Origin: Evtepia sp.
GTDB taxonomy: Bacteria > Bacillota > Clostridia > Oscillospirales > Oscillospiraceae
Direction: 5' to 3'
Assembly (NCBI GenBank): GCA_020025735.1
Contig: JAHHRP010000017.1
Span: forward strand, 1-21,333
Length of the DNA stretch: 21,333 nucleotides
Under the pieces are notes generated by a model. That model saw nothing but the letters and a program-made list of their open reading frames with translations. It searched no databases and was not told the DNA's origin. Of this stretch, positions 1 through 5,771 are shown piece after piece. Position 1 is the first letter of the stretch, and each line of letters starts with the position of its first letter. Made by a program: the position numbers and the translations under genes.

Positions 1-117
1 CCCGCAGTGGAAGAAGCTCCCGCAAAACAGGAACCCTCTCCCGCAGTGGAAGAAGCTCCCGCAAAACAGGAACCCTCTCCCGCAGTGGAAGAAGTTCCCG
101 CAAAACCGGAACCTCCC
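1..117 (+). repeat. 39-bp in-frame tandem repeat (3 copies)
   Basis: Units at 1-39 and 40-78 are identical. The unit at 79-117 differs at a few bases near its centre and end. Each unit encodes 13 residues of the type PAVEEAPAKQEPS. The array touches the window edge, so further copies may exist to the left. Confidence 0.9.
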
Positions 118-438
118 CCCTCTGCGGACGCGGAAGACCCTCTTCTTGTTCTTCCTGACAATGCCTTATTTCTAAATGTCATGGATCTGCTGGTAGACGA
201 GACTCTTCAGCAGTACGCCAAACCCTCCGGCCTATGCCAGTGCCCCCGCTGTATGGCAGATGCCAAAGCCTTGGCTCTCTCTCGTCTGCCTGCAAAGTAC
301 ACCGTCATACCCAAACCTGCCATCGCCCCCATGCTCTCTCTCTATCGAGAAGAATTCCGCTCTGATGTTTTGGCACAAGTCCTCCAAGCTTGCAACATTG
401 TGAAAGAAAAACCTCGACATCTAGATCCTCTGGTATAA
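1..438 (+). CDS. ComFB-domain protein, 5'-truncated by window edge
   Basis: The frame is open from base 1, so the true start lies to the left. The visible part begins with three copies of a 13-residue Pro/Glu/Ala/Lys repeat (bases 1-117), probably a disordered linker. A compact domain of about 95 residues follows. It has the ComFB signature: a hydrophobic helix ending in QQYAK, a Cys-x-Cys-x-x-Cys cluster (codons at 235-252), a basic ALALSRLPAKY segment and a terminal PRHLDPLV. ComFB is a late-competence operon protein of Bacillus. Its biochemical role is unknown, and the cysteines suggest metal binding. The gene stands alone here, with no comFA or comFC beside it, so a competence role is not supported by context. 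The family assignment is by motif recognition only. An inverted repeat at 534-566 may terminate this transcript. Confidence 0.72.
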   Translation, partial: PAVEEAPAKQEPSPAVEEAPAKQEPSPAVEEVPAKPEPPPSADAEDPLLVLPDNALFLNVMDLLVDETLQQYAKPSGLCQCPRCMADAKALALSRLPAKYTVIPKPAIAPMLSLYREEFRSDVLAQVLQACNIVKEKPRHLDPLV

Positions 439-488
439 TGTTCATGTGCGGTAAAATAACACACATGAATTTGATCGACAGCTACCTG

Positions 489-1322
489 CTAGTCCATTTT
501 GATTGGTATTTCTATCTGTGTGATATAATCGTCAAGGGTATCAATGACAATCTCATTGATACCCTTTTCGTATGCAAACCCGGTTAATTTCAACTTTCGA
601 TTTCTTGCATACGCAAGGATTTCCTGATAGCGGACAGCAAGTTTTTCCCAACTACCCTTACAAAAAGCTCGCAAATAGGTTCCTTTCGGCTGAAGATGCA
701 GTCCGCTTTTCTGGCGCGGGTTGGGCATTTTGGGCATTTGGATATACAAATACGCATATTCGTCCGTTTTTCCTTGATACAGTTTTTCCACTGGCAGCAT
801 GGCTCCATAGGACGCATCATGCAGGCGGTGTATCTGATATTTTTTTGTTTGTTGGATCACTTTCTCAATTTCAGTTTCCAAAGGCAGACGTTCTGAAATA
901 TCCACCGTTGCAAAGTAGGTTTTTTGTTGTTTTTCAATGATAGAAATATCCATCAAATCCAACCGAAGCATCGCTGATATATCCTGCTGTTTGCTTACTA
1001 GAACATCCCTTATATCGGTGAAGTGTGCTATGGCTTGGTCTAGTTTAGATATGTTTTCTATCAGTAAATTTTCTAAAGCTACTGCAGAACGGTCTGCGAA
1101 AAACTTCTGTATATCACAGATGGGCACATTCAATTCCCGAAGCATTAGAATCGTTTCCAAAATCGAACTTTGCTCATAGGTATAGCAGCGATACCCGTTT
1201 TCCCGAATCACAGCAGGCTTTAATAGTCCGATTTCATCATACCACATCAACGTTTTTTTATTGATTTCATGCAGCTTTGCAAACTGCCCGATAGAAAATA
1301 ATTTGTTCGTTGAAAAAAACAT
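489..1322 (-). CDS. MerR-family transcriptional regulator with C-terminal effector-binding domain
   Basis: The 277-residue protein has an N-terminal MerR winged helix (about residues 8-75; FSIGQFAKLHEINKKTLMWYD, then GLLKP and GYRCYT). A dimerisation helix follows at about 83-118. The C-terminal domain (about 125-277) is of the GyrI/BmrR ligand-binding type, with no metal-binding cysteines, so a small-molecule sensor resembling BltR/BmrR is more likely than a metal sensor. The ATG at 1322 is preceded at good spacing by AAGGGGG. A minus-strand promoter TTGTTT-17-TATAAT (1386 to 1358) would start transcription inside the operator at 1335-1355, implying autoregulation. Its likely targets are the two + strand genes starting at 1408. 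Base composition is more AT-rich than the surrounding genes. The inducer cannot be deduced. Confidence 0.88.
   Translation of the reverse strand: MFFSTNKLFSIGQFAKLHEINKKTLMWYDEIGLLKPAVIRENGYRCYTYEQSSILETILMLRELNVPICDIQKFFADRSAVALENLLIENISKLDQAIAHFTDIRDVLVSKQQDISAMLRLDLMDISIIEKQQKTYFATVDISERLPLETEIEKVIQQTKKYQIHRLHDASYGAMLPVEKLYQGKTDEYAYLYIQMPKMPNPRQKSGLHLQPKGTYLRAFCKGSWEKLAVRYQEILAYARNRKLKLTGFAYEKGINEIVIDTLDDYITQIEIPIKMD
534..568 (+). terminator. 14-bp perfect inverted repeat, likely terminator embedded in convergent gene
   Basis: AAGGGTATCAATGA (534-547) pairs perfectly with 553-566 around a 5-base CAATC loop, and the right arm runs into TTTT (565-568). On the + strand this would terminate transcription about 100 bases after the ComFB-type gene. 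It lies entirely inside the 3' coding part of the MerR-family gene on the other strand, where it encodes the residues around KGINEIVIDTL. The T run is short, so termination efficiency is uncertain. Confidence 0.55.
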
Positions 1323-1331
1323 AAATCCCCC

Positions 1332-1362
1332 TTGACTGTACAGTTACTGTACGGTTTATTAT
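1332..1362 (+). promoter_or_regulatory. MerR-type promoter with 19-bp spacer and operator dyad
   Basis: The -35 TTGACT (1332-1337) and -10 TATTAT (1357-1362) are separated by 19 bp, the overlong spacer characteristic of MerR-activated promoters. Between them lies a 21-bp near-perfect dyad (1335-1355). Its arms are ACTGTACAGT and ACTGTACGGT about one central base, with a single mismatched pair. The promoter points to the membrane protein and acetyltransferase genes. The divergent merR promoter (-10 TATAAT on the minus strand, 1363-1358; -35 TTGTTT, 1386-1381) overlaps its -10 box. Confidence 0.85.
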
Positions 1363-1407
1363 ATTTCTTGCAAGGATAAAAAACAAGATGCATCGGGGGT
1401 AAGGTCT

Positions 1408-1800
1408 ATGCGTTGGTGTTTCCTCTTAATCGCTGTGGTCGGGTTAAAGATCCTTTTCTGCAAAGGCGTTTCCTTGGCTATCTTCCTTTTGCTGTTTTGG
1501 GTGAAAGGAAAGAAATTAGGATTTAACGGCGACAAATGGGATGATTTCTTTTTGCAACTCTCTCCGCAAGCAGTACAGCGATATGCTATTTCCATTTACT
1601 TAACGGCGGCAGTCATTTCCTCTGCGATCAGCTACTTGATCCTGGAAGGGTTTTCTTCTCCATACAGCCTGGCCATCGCTTATTTCCTCTTTGCAGGAGG
1701 CGTGGCGATCACCGCTTACAGATGGCATAGAAAAGGAAAATCATATCTCTTGAAACGATATCAAGAAATACCACAAACCATATTATCCAGAAGAAACTAA
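1408..1800 (+). CDS. small multi-pass membrane protein, unknown function
   Basis: The 130-residue product has hydrophobic segments at about residues 3-33 (one long or two short helices), 60-80 and 84-104, followed by a basic tail (RWHRKGKSYLLKRYQ). It is therefore an integral membrane protein with a probably cytoplasmic C-terminus. The ATG at 1408 follows a GGGGGTAAGG ribosome-binding site. I recognise no family. It is the first gene downstream of the MerR-type promoter and lies 12 bases before the acetyltransferase start, so the two are probably co-transcribed. Low GC and codon choice match its cassette neighbours. A membrane protein under a drug-sensor-like MerR regulator might assist efflux or the stress response, but nothing in the sequence shows transport. 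It is too small for a stand-alone MFS pump. Confidence 0.7.
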   Translation: MRWCFLLIAVVGLKILFCKGVSLAIFLLLFWVKGKKLGFNGDKWDDFFLQLSPQAVQRYAISIYLTAAVISSAISYLILEGFSSPYSLAIAYFLFAGGVAITAYRWHRKGKSYLLKRYQEIPQTILSRRN

Positions 1801-1812
1801 GAAAAAGTGAAC

Positions 1813-2445
1813 ATGAGTGAACAGATTATTTTAAGAGAATTTCAAAAGTCAGACCGCCCGGAACTGGAAAACGTAGTGCGTGAGACGTGGAAGTATGATC
1901 GGTTTTGCAGCCCCAAAACCGCCGCAAAAATGGCAAAGGTATACTTGAATAGTTGTCTTACGAACCAGACCTTTACCAGAGTAGCCGAGGTAGACGGTAT
2001 CCCTGTGGGCATTATCATGGGGAAAGATATTCGGAATCACAAATGTCCGTTTTCCCTGCGCCTTACGTGGCTGCGTTCTGTGATCGGGCTGCTAATCACC
2101 AAGGAAGGACGAGAAATTTCCAACATATTTCATTGCGTACAGGGCATTGATAAAGAATTGATTTCACGCTGCAAGAAAACATATCAAGGTGAACTGGCCT
2201 TTTTTGCAATCCGTGAGAACTGCCGAGGAAAGGGACTGGGGCGCAAGCTGTTTCAGACCGTTGTGGATTATATGCACACACAACACATTGCGGCGTTTTA
2301 CTTATTTACGGATACCAGCTGCAACTATCCGTTCTATGAACATTTGGGCATGAAGCGGTGCAGCGAAAAGAAGCAGGTAATACATACCCATGGAGGAGAT
2401 GGCAGCATGACTTTTTTCATTTATGACTATCAGATTGCACATTGA
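1813..2445 (+). CDS. GNAT-family N-acetyltransferase
   Basis: The 210-residue protein has the GNAT acetyl-CoA binding motif A (ENCRGKGLGRKLF, residues 135-147) and the later YPFYEHLGM segment typical of motif B (172-180). An N-terminal IILREFQKSDRPEL matches the start of the fold. GNAT enzymes transfer an acetyl group from acetyl-CoA to an amine. The substrate here (antibiotic, polyamine or protein) cannot be told. ATG at 1813 is preferred over the GTG at 1807 two codons upstream, although the ribosome-binding site is weak for either. It follows the membrane protein gene closely and is probably under the same MerR-type promoter. No obvious terminator follows it before 2640. Confidence 0.87.
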   Translation: MSEQIILREFQKSDRPELENVVRETWKYDRFCSPKTAAKMAKVYLNSCLTNQTFTRVAEVDGIPVGIIMGKDIRNHKCPFSLRLTWLRSVIGLLITKEGREISNIFHCVQGIDKELISRCKKTYQGELAFFAIRENCRGKGLGRKLFQTVVDYMHTQHIAAFYLFTDTSCNYPFYEHLGMKRCSEKKQVIHTHGGDGSMTFFIYDYQIAH

Positions 2446-2545
2446 ACTTGGAAAATAGTTCGGCATGATACCATTCGTTGGCTGACTGCCTTTTCCAAGC
2501 GCACCGCTGAAATGTAATTGTCTCACAGTTTTCCCCGGCACAATG

Positions 2546-2554
2546 TGCTAGAAT
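2546..2554 (+). promoter_or_regulatory. extended -10 promoter candidate for the DsrE-family gene
   Basis: TGCTAGAAT fits an extended -10 (TGn plus TAGAAT), about 90 bases before the coding start. No good -35 lies 16-18 bp upstream. A short dyad GCAC-AAT-GTGC overlaps its left edge. The leader downstream (2560-2630) has no convincing riboswitch. Confidence 0.4.
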
Positions 2555-2641
2555 AATCACATCCACTAGAGAGCAGGCCCACTCGGCAGCTGACCAGGAT
2601 ACCTGCGCTCAGATAAAAACGATCTTTGAGGAGGAGTTATC

Positions 2642-3013
2642 ATGCGTACCACTGATTTCGTCGTCACATTGTTCCAGGGTAAATCCAACCCCAACTACCT
2701 CACCGTCGGCATGGTCCTGGGGCTTAACGCCCTCAAGCAGGGTCACACCGCCACCATCGCCCTGATGGTCGAGGCCGTTGAGCTGGGCCAGCCCGGTGCC
2801 ACCAAGGGCATTGATATCGGCGCTCCCTTTGCTGAGGTCAGCGGCCAGTTGGAGGAGTTCCTCAGCCTGGGCGGTCAGGTGTGCATCTGCAACGCCTGTA
2901 TGATCCACAACGGCTTCTCTGCCGAGGATATGGACCCCCGCTTTGAGCTTATTGACGCACCCAGCGTCGTTACCTTGCTCATGAACGCCAAGAGTTCCAT
3001 GCAGCTAACCTGA
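2642..3013 (+). CDS. DsrE-family small sulfur-relay-like protein
   Basis: The 123-residue product resembles the DsrE/DsrF/TusD fold: an N-terminal beta strand (DFVVTLFQGK), a helix with GMVLGLNALKQGHTATIALMVEAVEL, and a late Cys-containing loop followed by FELIDAPSVVTLL. Cysteines sit at residues 81, 83 and 86 (VCICNACM), where DsrE-type proteins carry persulfide or regulatory cysteines. Family members move sulfane sulfur between partners, but many stand-alone members have no known role. ATG at 2642 follows a strong GAGGAGGAG ribosome-binding site. The gene is monocistronic, closed by the terminator at 3051-3098, and lies just upstream of the thioredoxin system, consistent with thiol chemistry. 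No TusB/TusC partner is present. Confidence 0.75.
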   Translation: MRTTDFVVTLFQGKSNPNYLTVGMVLGLNALKQGHTATIALMVEAVELGQPGATKGIDIGAPFAEVSGQLEEFLSLGGQVCICNACMIHNGFSAEDMDPRFELIDAPSVVTLLMNAKSSMQLT

Positions 3014-3050
3014 TCAGCCAAACCATCAAGCTATAAATAGAGTTTACCTA

Positions 3051-3098
3051 AAACAAGATGAGAGGGTGACCCATGGGCACGTCTCTCATCTTGTTTTT
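3051..3098 (+). terminator. rho-independent terminator after the DsrE-family gene
   Basis: AAACAAGATGAGAG (3051-3064) pairs perfectly with 3083-3096. The 18-base loop itself contains a CCCATGGG palindrome, and the right arm ends in TTTTT (3094-3098). The left arm is preceded by AA, so it could also act weakly on the other strand. Confidence 0.85.
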
Positions 3099-3204
3099 CC
3101 TCCTTCCAACTAAATTTTCTCCCCGCTTGTAACTCTATCACAGATGTTTCCTGCCCAGCCGGGTATAGTATAGACAAAGAAAACAACAGGAGGTGTCCTT
3201 CAAG

Positions 3205-3540
3205 ATGAAAGTACTGGACGTAAATAACAGCCAATTTCAGGCACAAATGCAGCAGGAGAAACCCGTATTGGTGGAGTTTTGGGCGCCCTGGTGCGGTTAC
3301 TGCCGCCGGATCGGCCCAGCCTATGACCAAGTGGCCCAGCAGTACGGCCAAGATGTAATCGTTGCAAAAGTAAACATTGATGACGAACCTGCCTTAGCAG
3401 ACCGGGAAGGGATCGAAGTTGTGCCCACCCTGGTACTCTACGAAAAGGGACAAGCTGCCGGGTCCGTGGTCGCCCCGGATTCCAAGGCCGCCATCGACAC
3501 CTTCCTTCAATCCCACCTGACCAAGAAAGGGGAGGACTGA
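3205..3540 (+). CDS. trxA: thioredoxin
   Basis: The 111-residue product has the thioredoxin fold and active site FWAPWCGYC (redox cysteines 30 and 33), and a cis-proline at residue 74 (VVPTLVLY). It is a cytoplasmic dithiol reductant for protein disulfides, recharged by the reductase encoded immediately downstream. The Pro usually between the cysteines (CGPC) is Tyr here, a change that usually raises the redox potential in this family. ATG at 3205 was chosen because AGGAGGTG at 3188-3195 is its ribosome-binding site. An in-frame GTG at 3193 lies inside that site and is unlikely to be used. The stop is one base before the trxB ATG, so the two form an operon. Confidence 0.94.
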   Translation: MKVLDVNNSQFQAQMQQEKPVLVEFWAPWCGYCRRIGPAYDQVAQQYGQDVIVAKVNIDDEPALADREGIEVVPTLVLYEKGQAAGSVVAPDSKAAIDTFLQSHLTKKGED

Positions 3541-3541
3541 T

Positions 3542-4465
3542 ATGGCTTCCCTCTATGACCTTATCATCATCGGCGGTGGACCTGGCGGTTACACCGCCGC
3601 CCTCTATGGCGCCAGAAGCGGAATGTCCGTGCTGGTGCTGGAAAAACTCTCTGCCGGAGGCCAAATGGGTCTGACCACACAGATCGACAATTATCCTGGC
3701 TTCCCAGAGGGCATCGACGGCTTCTCCCTGGGCCAGCAAATGCAGCAGTCCGCAGAGCGTTTCGGTGCAAAAACCTTGTTGGCAGAGGTCACTGAAGTTT
3801 CCCTCCAAACTCCCATAAAAGAGATCACCACCAGCGAGGGCACCTTCCAGGCCCGAGCCGTCATCCTGGCCACCGGTGCTACCCCCCGTATGCTGGGCCT
3901 GGAAGGGGAGCAGGCTTTGACAGGCCGAGGGGTCAACTACTGCGCTGCCTGTGACGGGATGTTTTATAAGGGAAAGTCCGTCGCCGTCGTGGGGGGCGGC
4001 AACTCTGCCGTAGCCGACGCCCTGCTGCTGTCTCGGGTGGCAGAAAAAGTCACCCTCATCCATCGGCGGGATTCCCTCCGGGCTTCCAAGATCTATGAGC
4101 AGCCCCTAAAACAGGCAGATAATCTATCCATCCGTTGGAACACCACCGTCTCTCAGCTGCTTCACGGTGACCGCCTGACAGGGCTGGCCCTCCAGGATGT
4201 CCAGACAGGGGAGACCTCTGATCTGACCTGCGACGGTGTGTTTGTCAGCATTGGCCGTTCGCCCGCTTCCTCCCTGTTCCAGGGCCAGGTAACCATAGAC
4301 CAGGCTGGCTACATTCAGGCCGATGAATCCACCCGCACCAATCTGCCCGGCGTCTTTGCGGTGGGGGATGTCCGTACAAAGCCTCTGCGCCAGATCGTCA
4401 CCGCCGTGGCTGATGGGGCCGTGGCAGTCCACTATGCAGAAGAGTTCCTGGCCCAATCCCATTGA
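3542..4465 (+). CDS. trxB: thioredoxin-disulfide reductase
   Basis: The 307-residue flavoprotein has the full low-molecular-weight TrxR layout. It has an FAD-binding GGGPGG (11-16), the redox centre CAAC followed by Asp (134-138), an NADPH-domain GGGNSAVADA (151-160), HRRDSLRA (174-181) and the C-terminal FAD motif GVFAVGDVR. The HRR element favours NADPH as electron donor rather than the ferredoxin-dependent variant found in some clostridia. It reduces the thioredoxin encoded one base upstream. The ribosome-binding site GGGGAGG lies within the end of trxA. Length and motifs are intact. The transcript ends at the hairpin at 4487-4533. Confidence 0.96.
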   Translation: MASLYDLIIIGGGPGGYTAALYGARSGMSVLVLEKLSAGGQMGLTTQIDNYPGFPEGIDGFSLGQQMQQSAERFGAKTLLAEVTEVSLQTPIKEITTSEGTFQARAVILATGATPRMLGLEGEQALTGRGVNYCAACDGMFYKGKSVAVVGGGNSAVADALLLSRVAEKVTLIHRRDSLRASKIYEQPLKQADNLSIRWNTTVSQLLHGDRLTGLALQDVQTGETSDLTCDGVFVSIGRSPASSLFQGQVTIDQAGYIQADESTRTNLPGVFAVGDVRTKPLRQIVTAVADGAVAVHYAEEFLAQSH

Positions 4466-4486
4466 ATCCTTGAATCTTTACGCAAG

Positions 4487-4533
4487 AAAGACGCCAATCG
4501 GAAGTCAAAGCCCTCCGGTTGGCGTCTTTTTTT
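4487..4533 (+). terminator. rho-independent terminator after trxB
   Basis: AAAGACGCCAA (4487-4497) pairs with TTGGCGTCTTT (4519-4529), and the T run extends to 4533. It separates the trx operon from dtd, which has its own promoter. Confidence 0.92.
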
Positions 4534-4564
4534 CCTTTGCATCCAGACTCAGGAAGAACAATCG

Positions 4565-4594
4565 TTGACGGCTTCCCATTGGGCGTGCTATACT
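4565..4594 (+). promoter_or_regulatory. sigma-A promoter of dtd
   Basis: TTGACG (4565-4570) and TATACT (4589-4594) are 18 bp apart, with a TGC extended -10. The expected start near 4601 leaves a leader of about 47 bases before the dtd ATG. Confidence 0.82.
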
Positions 4595-4647
4595 AAACTA
4601 ATGTATGCCCCTTTGCAAAGAAATTCGTTGTTTCAGGGAGGAACACC

Positions 4648-5091
4648 ATGCGCGCAGTGGTTACAAGAGTGTCCTCGGCCTCCGTCGCCATCGACGGACA
4701 GACCGTGGGCCAGATCGGCACCGGCTTCCTGGTGCTGCTGGGCATCGGCCCAAATGACACAGAGGATCAGGCAGAAAAGCTGGCCGACAAAATCTGCGGT
4801 CTGCGCGTCTTTGCCGACCAGGAGGGAAAAATGAACCGAAACCTGGCTGCCGCAGAAGGTTCCCTCCTTGTGGTCTCCCAGTTCACCCTCTACGCCGACA
4901 TCAAAAGCCGCCGCCCCGGTTTTACCAAAGCTGCACCACCAGCGGTGGCCATTCCTCTCTATGAAAAATTCATGGACTTGTGCCAGGCCAGAGGCTTCCG
5001 CGTCGAGCACGGGCAGTTCGGTGCAGACATGGCCGTCTCCTCCGTCAACGACGGACCTGTGACCATCTGGATGGACACGGAGACCATGTAA
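4648..5091 (+). CDS. dtd: D-aminoacyl-tRNA deacylase
   Basis: The 147-residue protein matches DTD throughout: the start MRAVVTRVSSASV, the SQFTL motif (77-81) and the NDGPVT motif (134-139), which carries the cross-subunit Gly-cisPro pair. The homodimer hydrolyses D-amino acids, and achiral glycine, from mischarged tRNAs in the cytoplasm. ATG at 4648 follows GGGAGG at good spacing. In many Clostridia this gene sits in a relA-dtd-hydrolase-hemZ-hisS-aspS cluster. Here relA is not adjacent, while the hydrolase and hemZ follow. A small hairpin after the stop may reduce read-through. Confidence 0.95.
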   Translation: MRAVVTRVSSASVAIDGQTVGQIGTGFLVLLGIGPNDTEDQAEKLADKICGLRVFADQEGKMNRNLAAAEGSLLVVSQFTLYADIKSRRPGFTKAAPPAVAIPLYEKFMDLCQARGFRVEHGQFGADMAVSSVNDGPVTIWMDTETM

Positions 5092-5122
5092 TCCCCATCG
5101 GCAACCATCTAAAAAACGATCC

Positions 5123-5141
5123 TCCCGCTCAGCGGGATTTT
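5123..5141 (+). terminator. small hairpin with T run between dtd and hydrolase
   Basis: TCCCGC (5123-5128) pairs with GCGGGA (5132-5137) around TCA, and is followed by TTTT (5138-5141). It is a weak intrinsic terminator or attenuator. No promoter is evident after it, so the next genes probably depend on read-through. Confidence 0.5.
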
Positions 5142-5153
5142 ATGAGGTGACTT

Positions 5154-5771
5154 ATGCTGCAAATCAAACGTATGCCCGTGGGCCAGATCGGCACCAACTG
5201 TTACCTGTTGGAGGACCCCGAGGCCAAAACCTGTGTCGTCATTGATCCCGGCGATCAGCCCGACGACATCAATCGGGAGATCCGCAATGCGGGCCTGTCC
5301 CTGTCCATGATCCTCATTACACACGGCCATTTTGACCACGTCTTAGGGGTCCCTGGTCTGTTGGAAAAGTGGCCCGGCACCCCTGTTTACGTCCACGAAA
5401 AAGAAGTCAACTGGGAGCACAAAGGGGATCAGTACATGCTCCTGGCCCCTGTGGAAGGCATCCACACCGTCAAAGAAGGGGACACCATTCCCTTTGGAGA
5501 ATATACCATTCAGGTCCTTCACACCCCCGGTCACTCTCCCGGCTCCCTGACCTTCCGGGTCGGCGATGTCCTCTTCTCTGGGGACACCCTCTTTGCAGGC
5601 TCCTGCGGCCGCACCGACTTCATCGGCGGCAGCTATGGGGAGATCCTTCGATCTCTGAAACGTCTGGTCAGCCTGGAAGGCAATCTGCGCGTCTGTCCCG
5701 GTCACGAGGGCACCTCCTCTCTGGATGCTGAACGGGCCAGCAACCCCTTTGTGCGGGAAGCCTTGCGATGA
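5154..5771 (+). CDS. MBL-fold metallo-hydrolase (YcbL/glyoxalase II-like)
   Basis: The 205-residue protein carries a complete dinuclear-metal site of the metallo-beta-lactamase fold: THGHFDH (56-62), His 127 in TPGHSPGS, Asp 144 in FSGDTLFAGSCGRTD and His 184 in CPGHEG. It lacks the C-terminal substrate domain of full glyoxalase II. It resembles the short YcbL/YqgX hydrolases, which act on thioesters of unclear physiological identity. ATG at 5154 is preceded by GAGGTG. The stop overlaps the hemZ start by four bases (ATGA, 5768-5771), indicating translational coupling. The dtd-hydrolase-hemZ order is commonly conserved in Clostridia. Confidence 0.88.
   Translation: MLQIKRMPVGQIGTNCYLLEDPEAKTCVVIDPGDQPDDINREIRNAGLSLSMILITHGHFDHVLGVPGLLEKWPGTPVYVHEKEVNWEHKGDQYMLLAPVEGIHTVKEGDTIPFGEYTIQVLHTPGHSPGSLTFRVGDVLFSGDTLFAGSCGRTDFIGGSYGEILRSLKRLVSLEGNLRVCPGHEGTSSLDAERASNPFVREALR

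Noticed and set aside
1807..1815. GTG at 1807 as start of the acetyltransferase
   Set aside because: ATG at 1813 is two codons later and more typical; neither has a strong ribosome-binding site, so this remains uncertain.
3127..3174. Promoter of trxA
   Set aside because: TATAGT/TATAGA boxes occur at 3164-3174, but no -35 lies at 16-18 bp; TTGTAA at 3127 is too far away to claim.
3200..4063. 287-codon open frame on the minus strand opposite trxA/trxB
   Set aside because: Overlaps two fully supported genes; the translation is low-complexity in Gly/His/Gln and has no ribosome-binding site.
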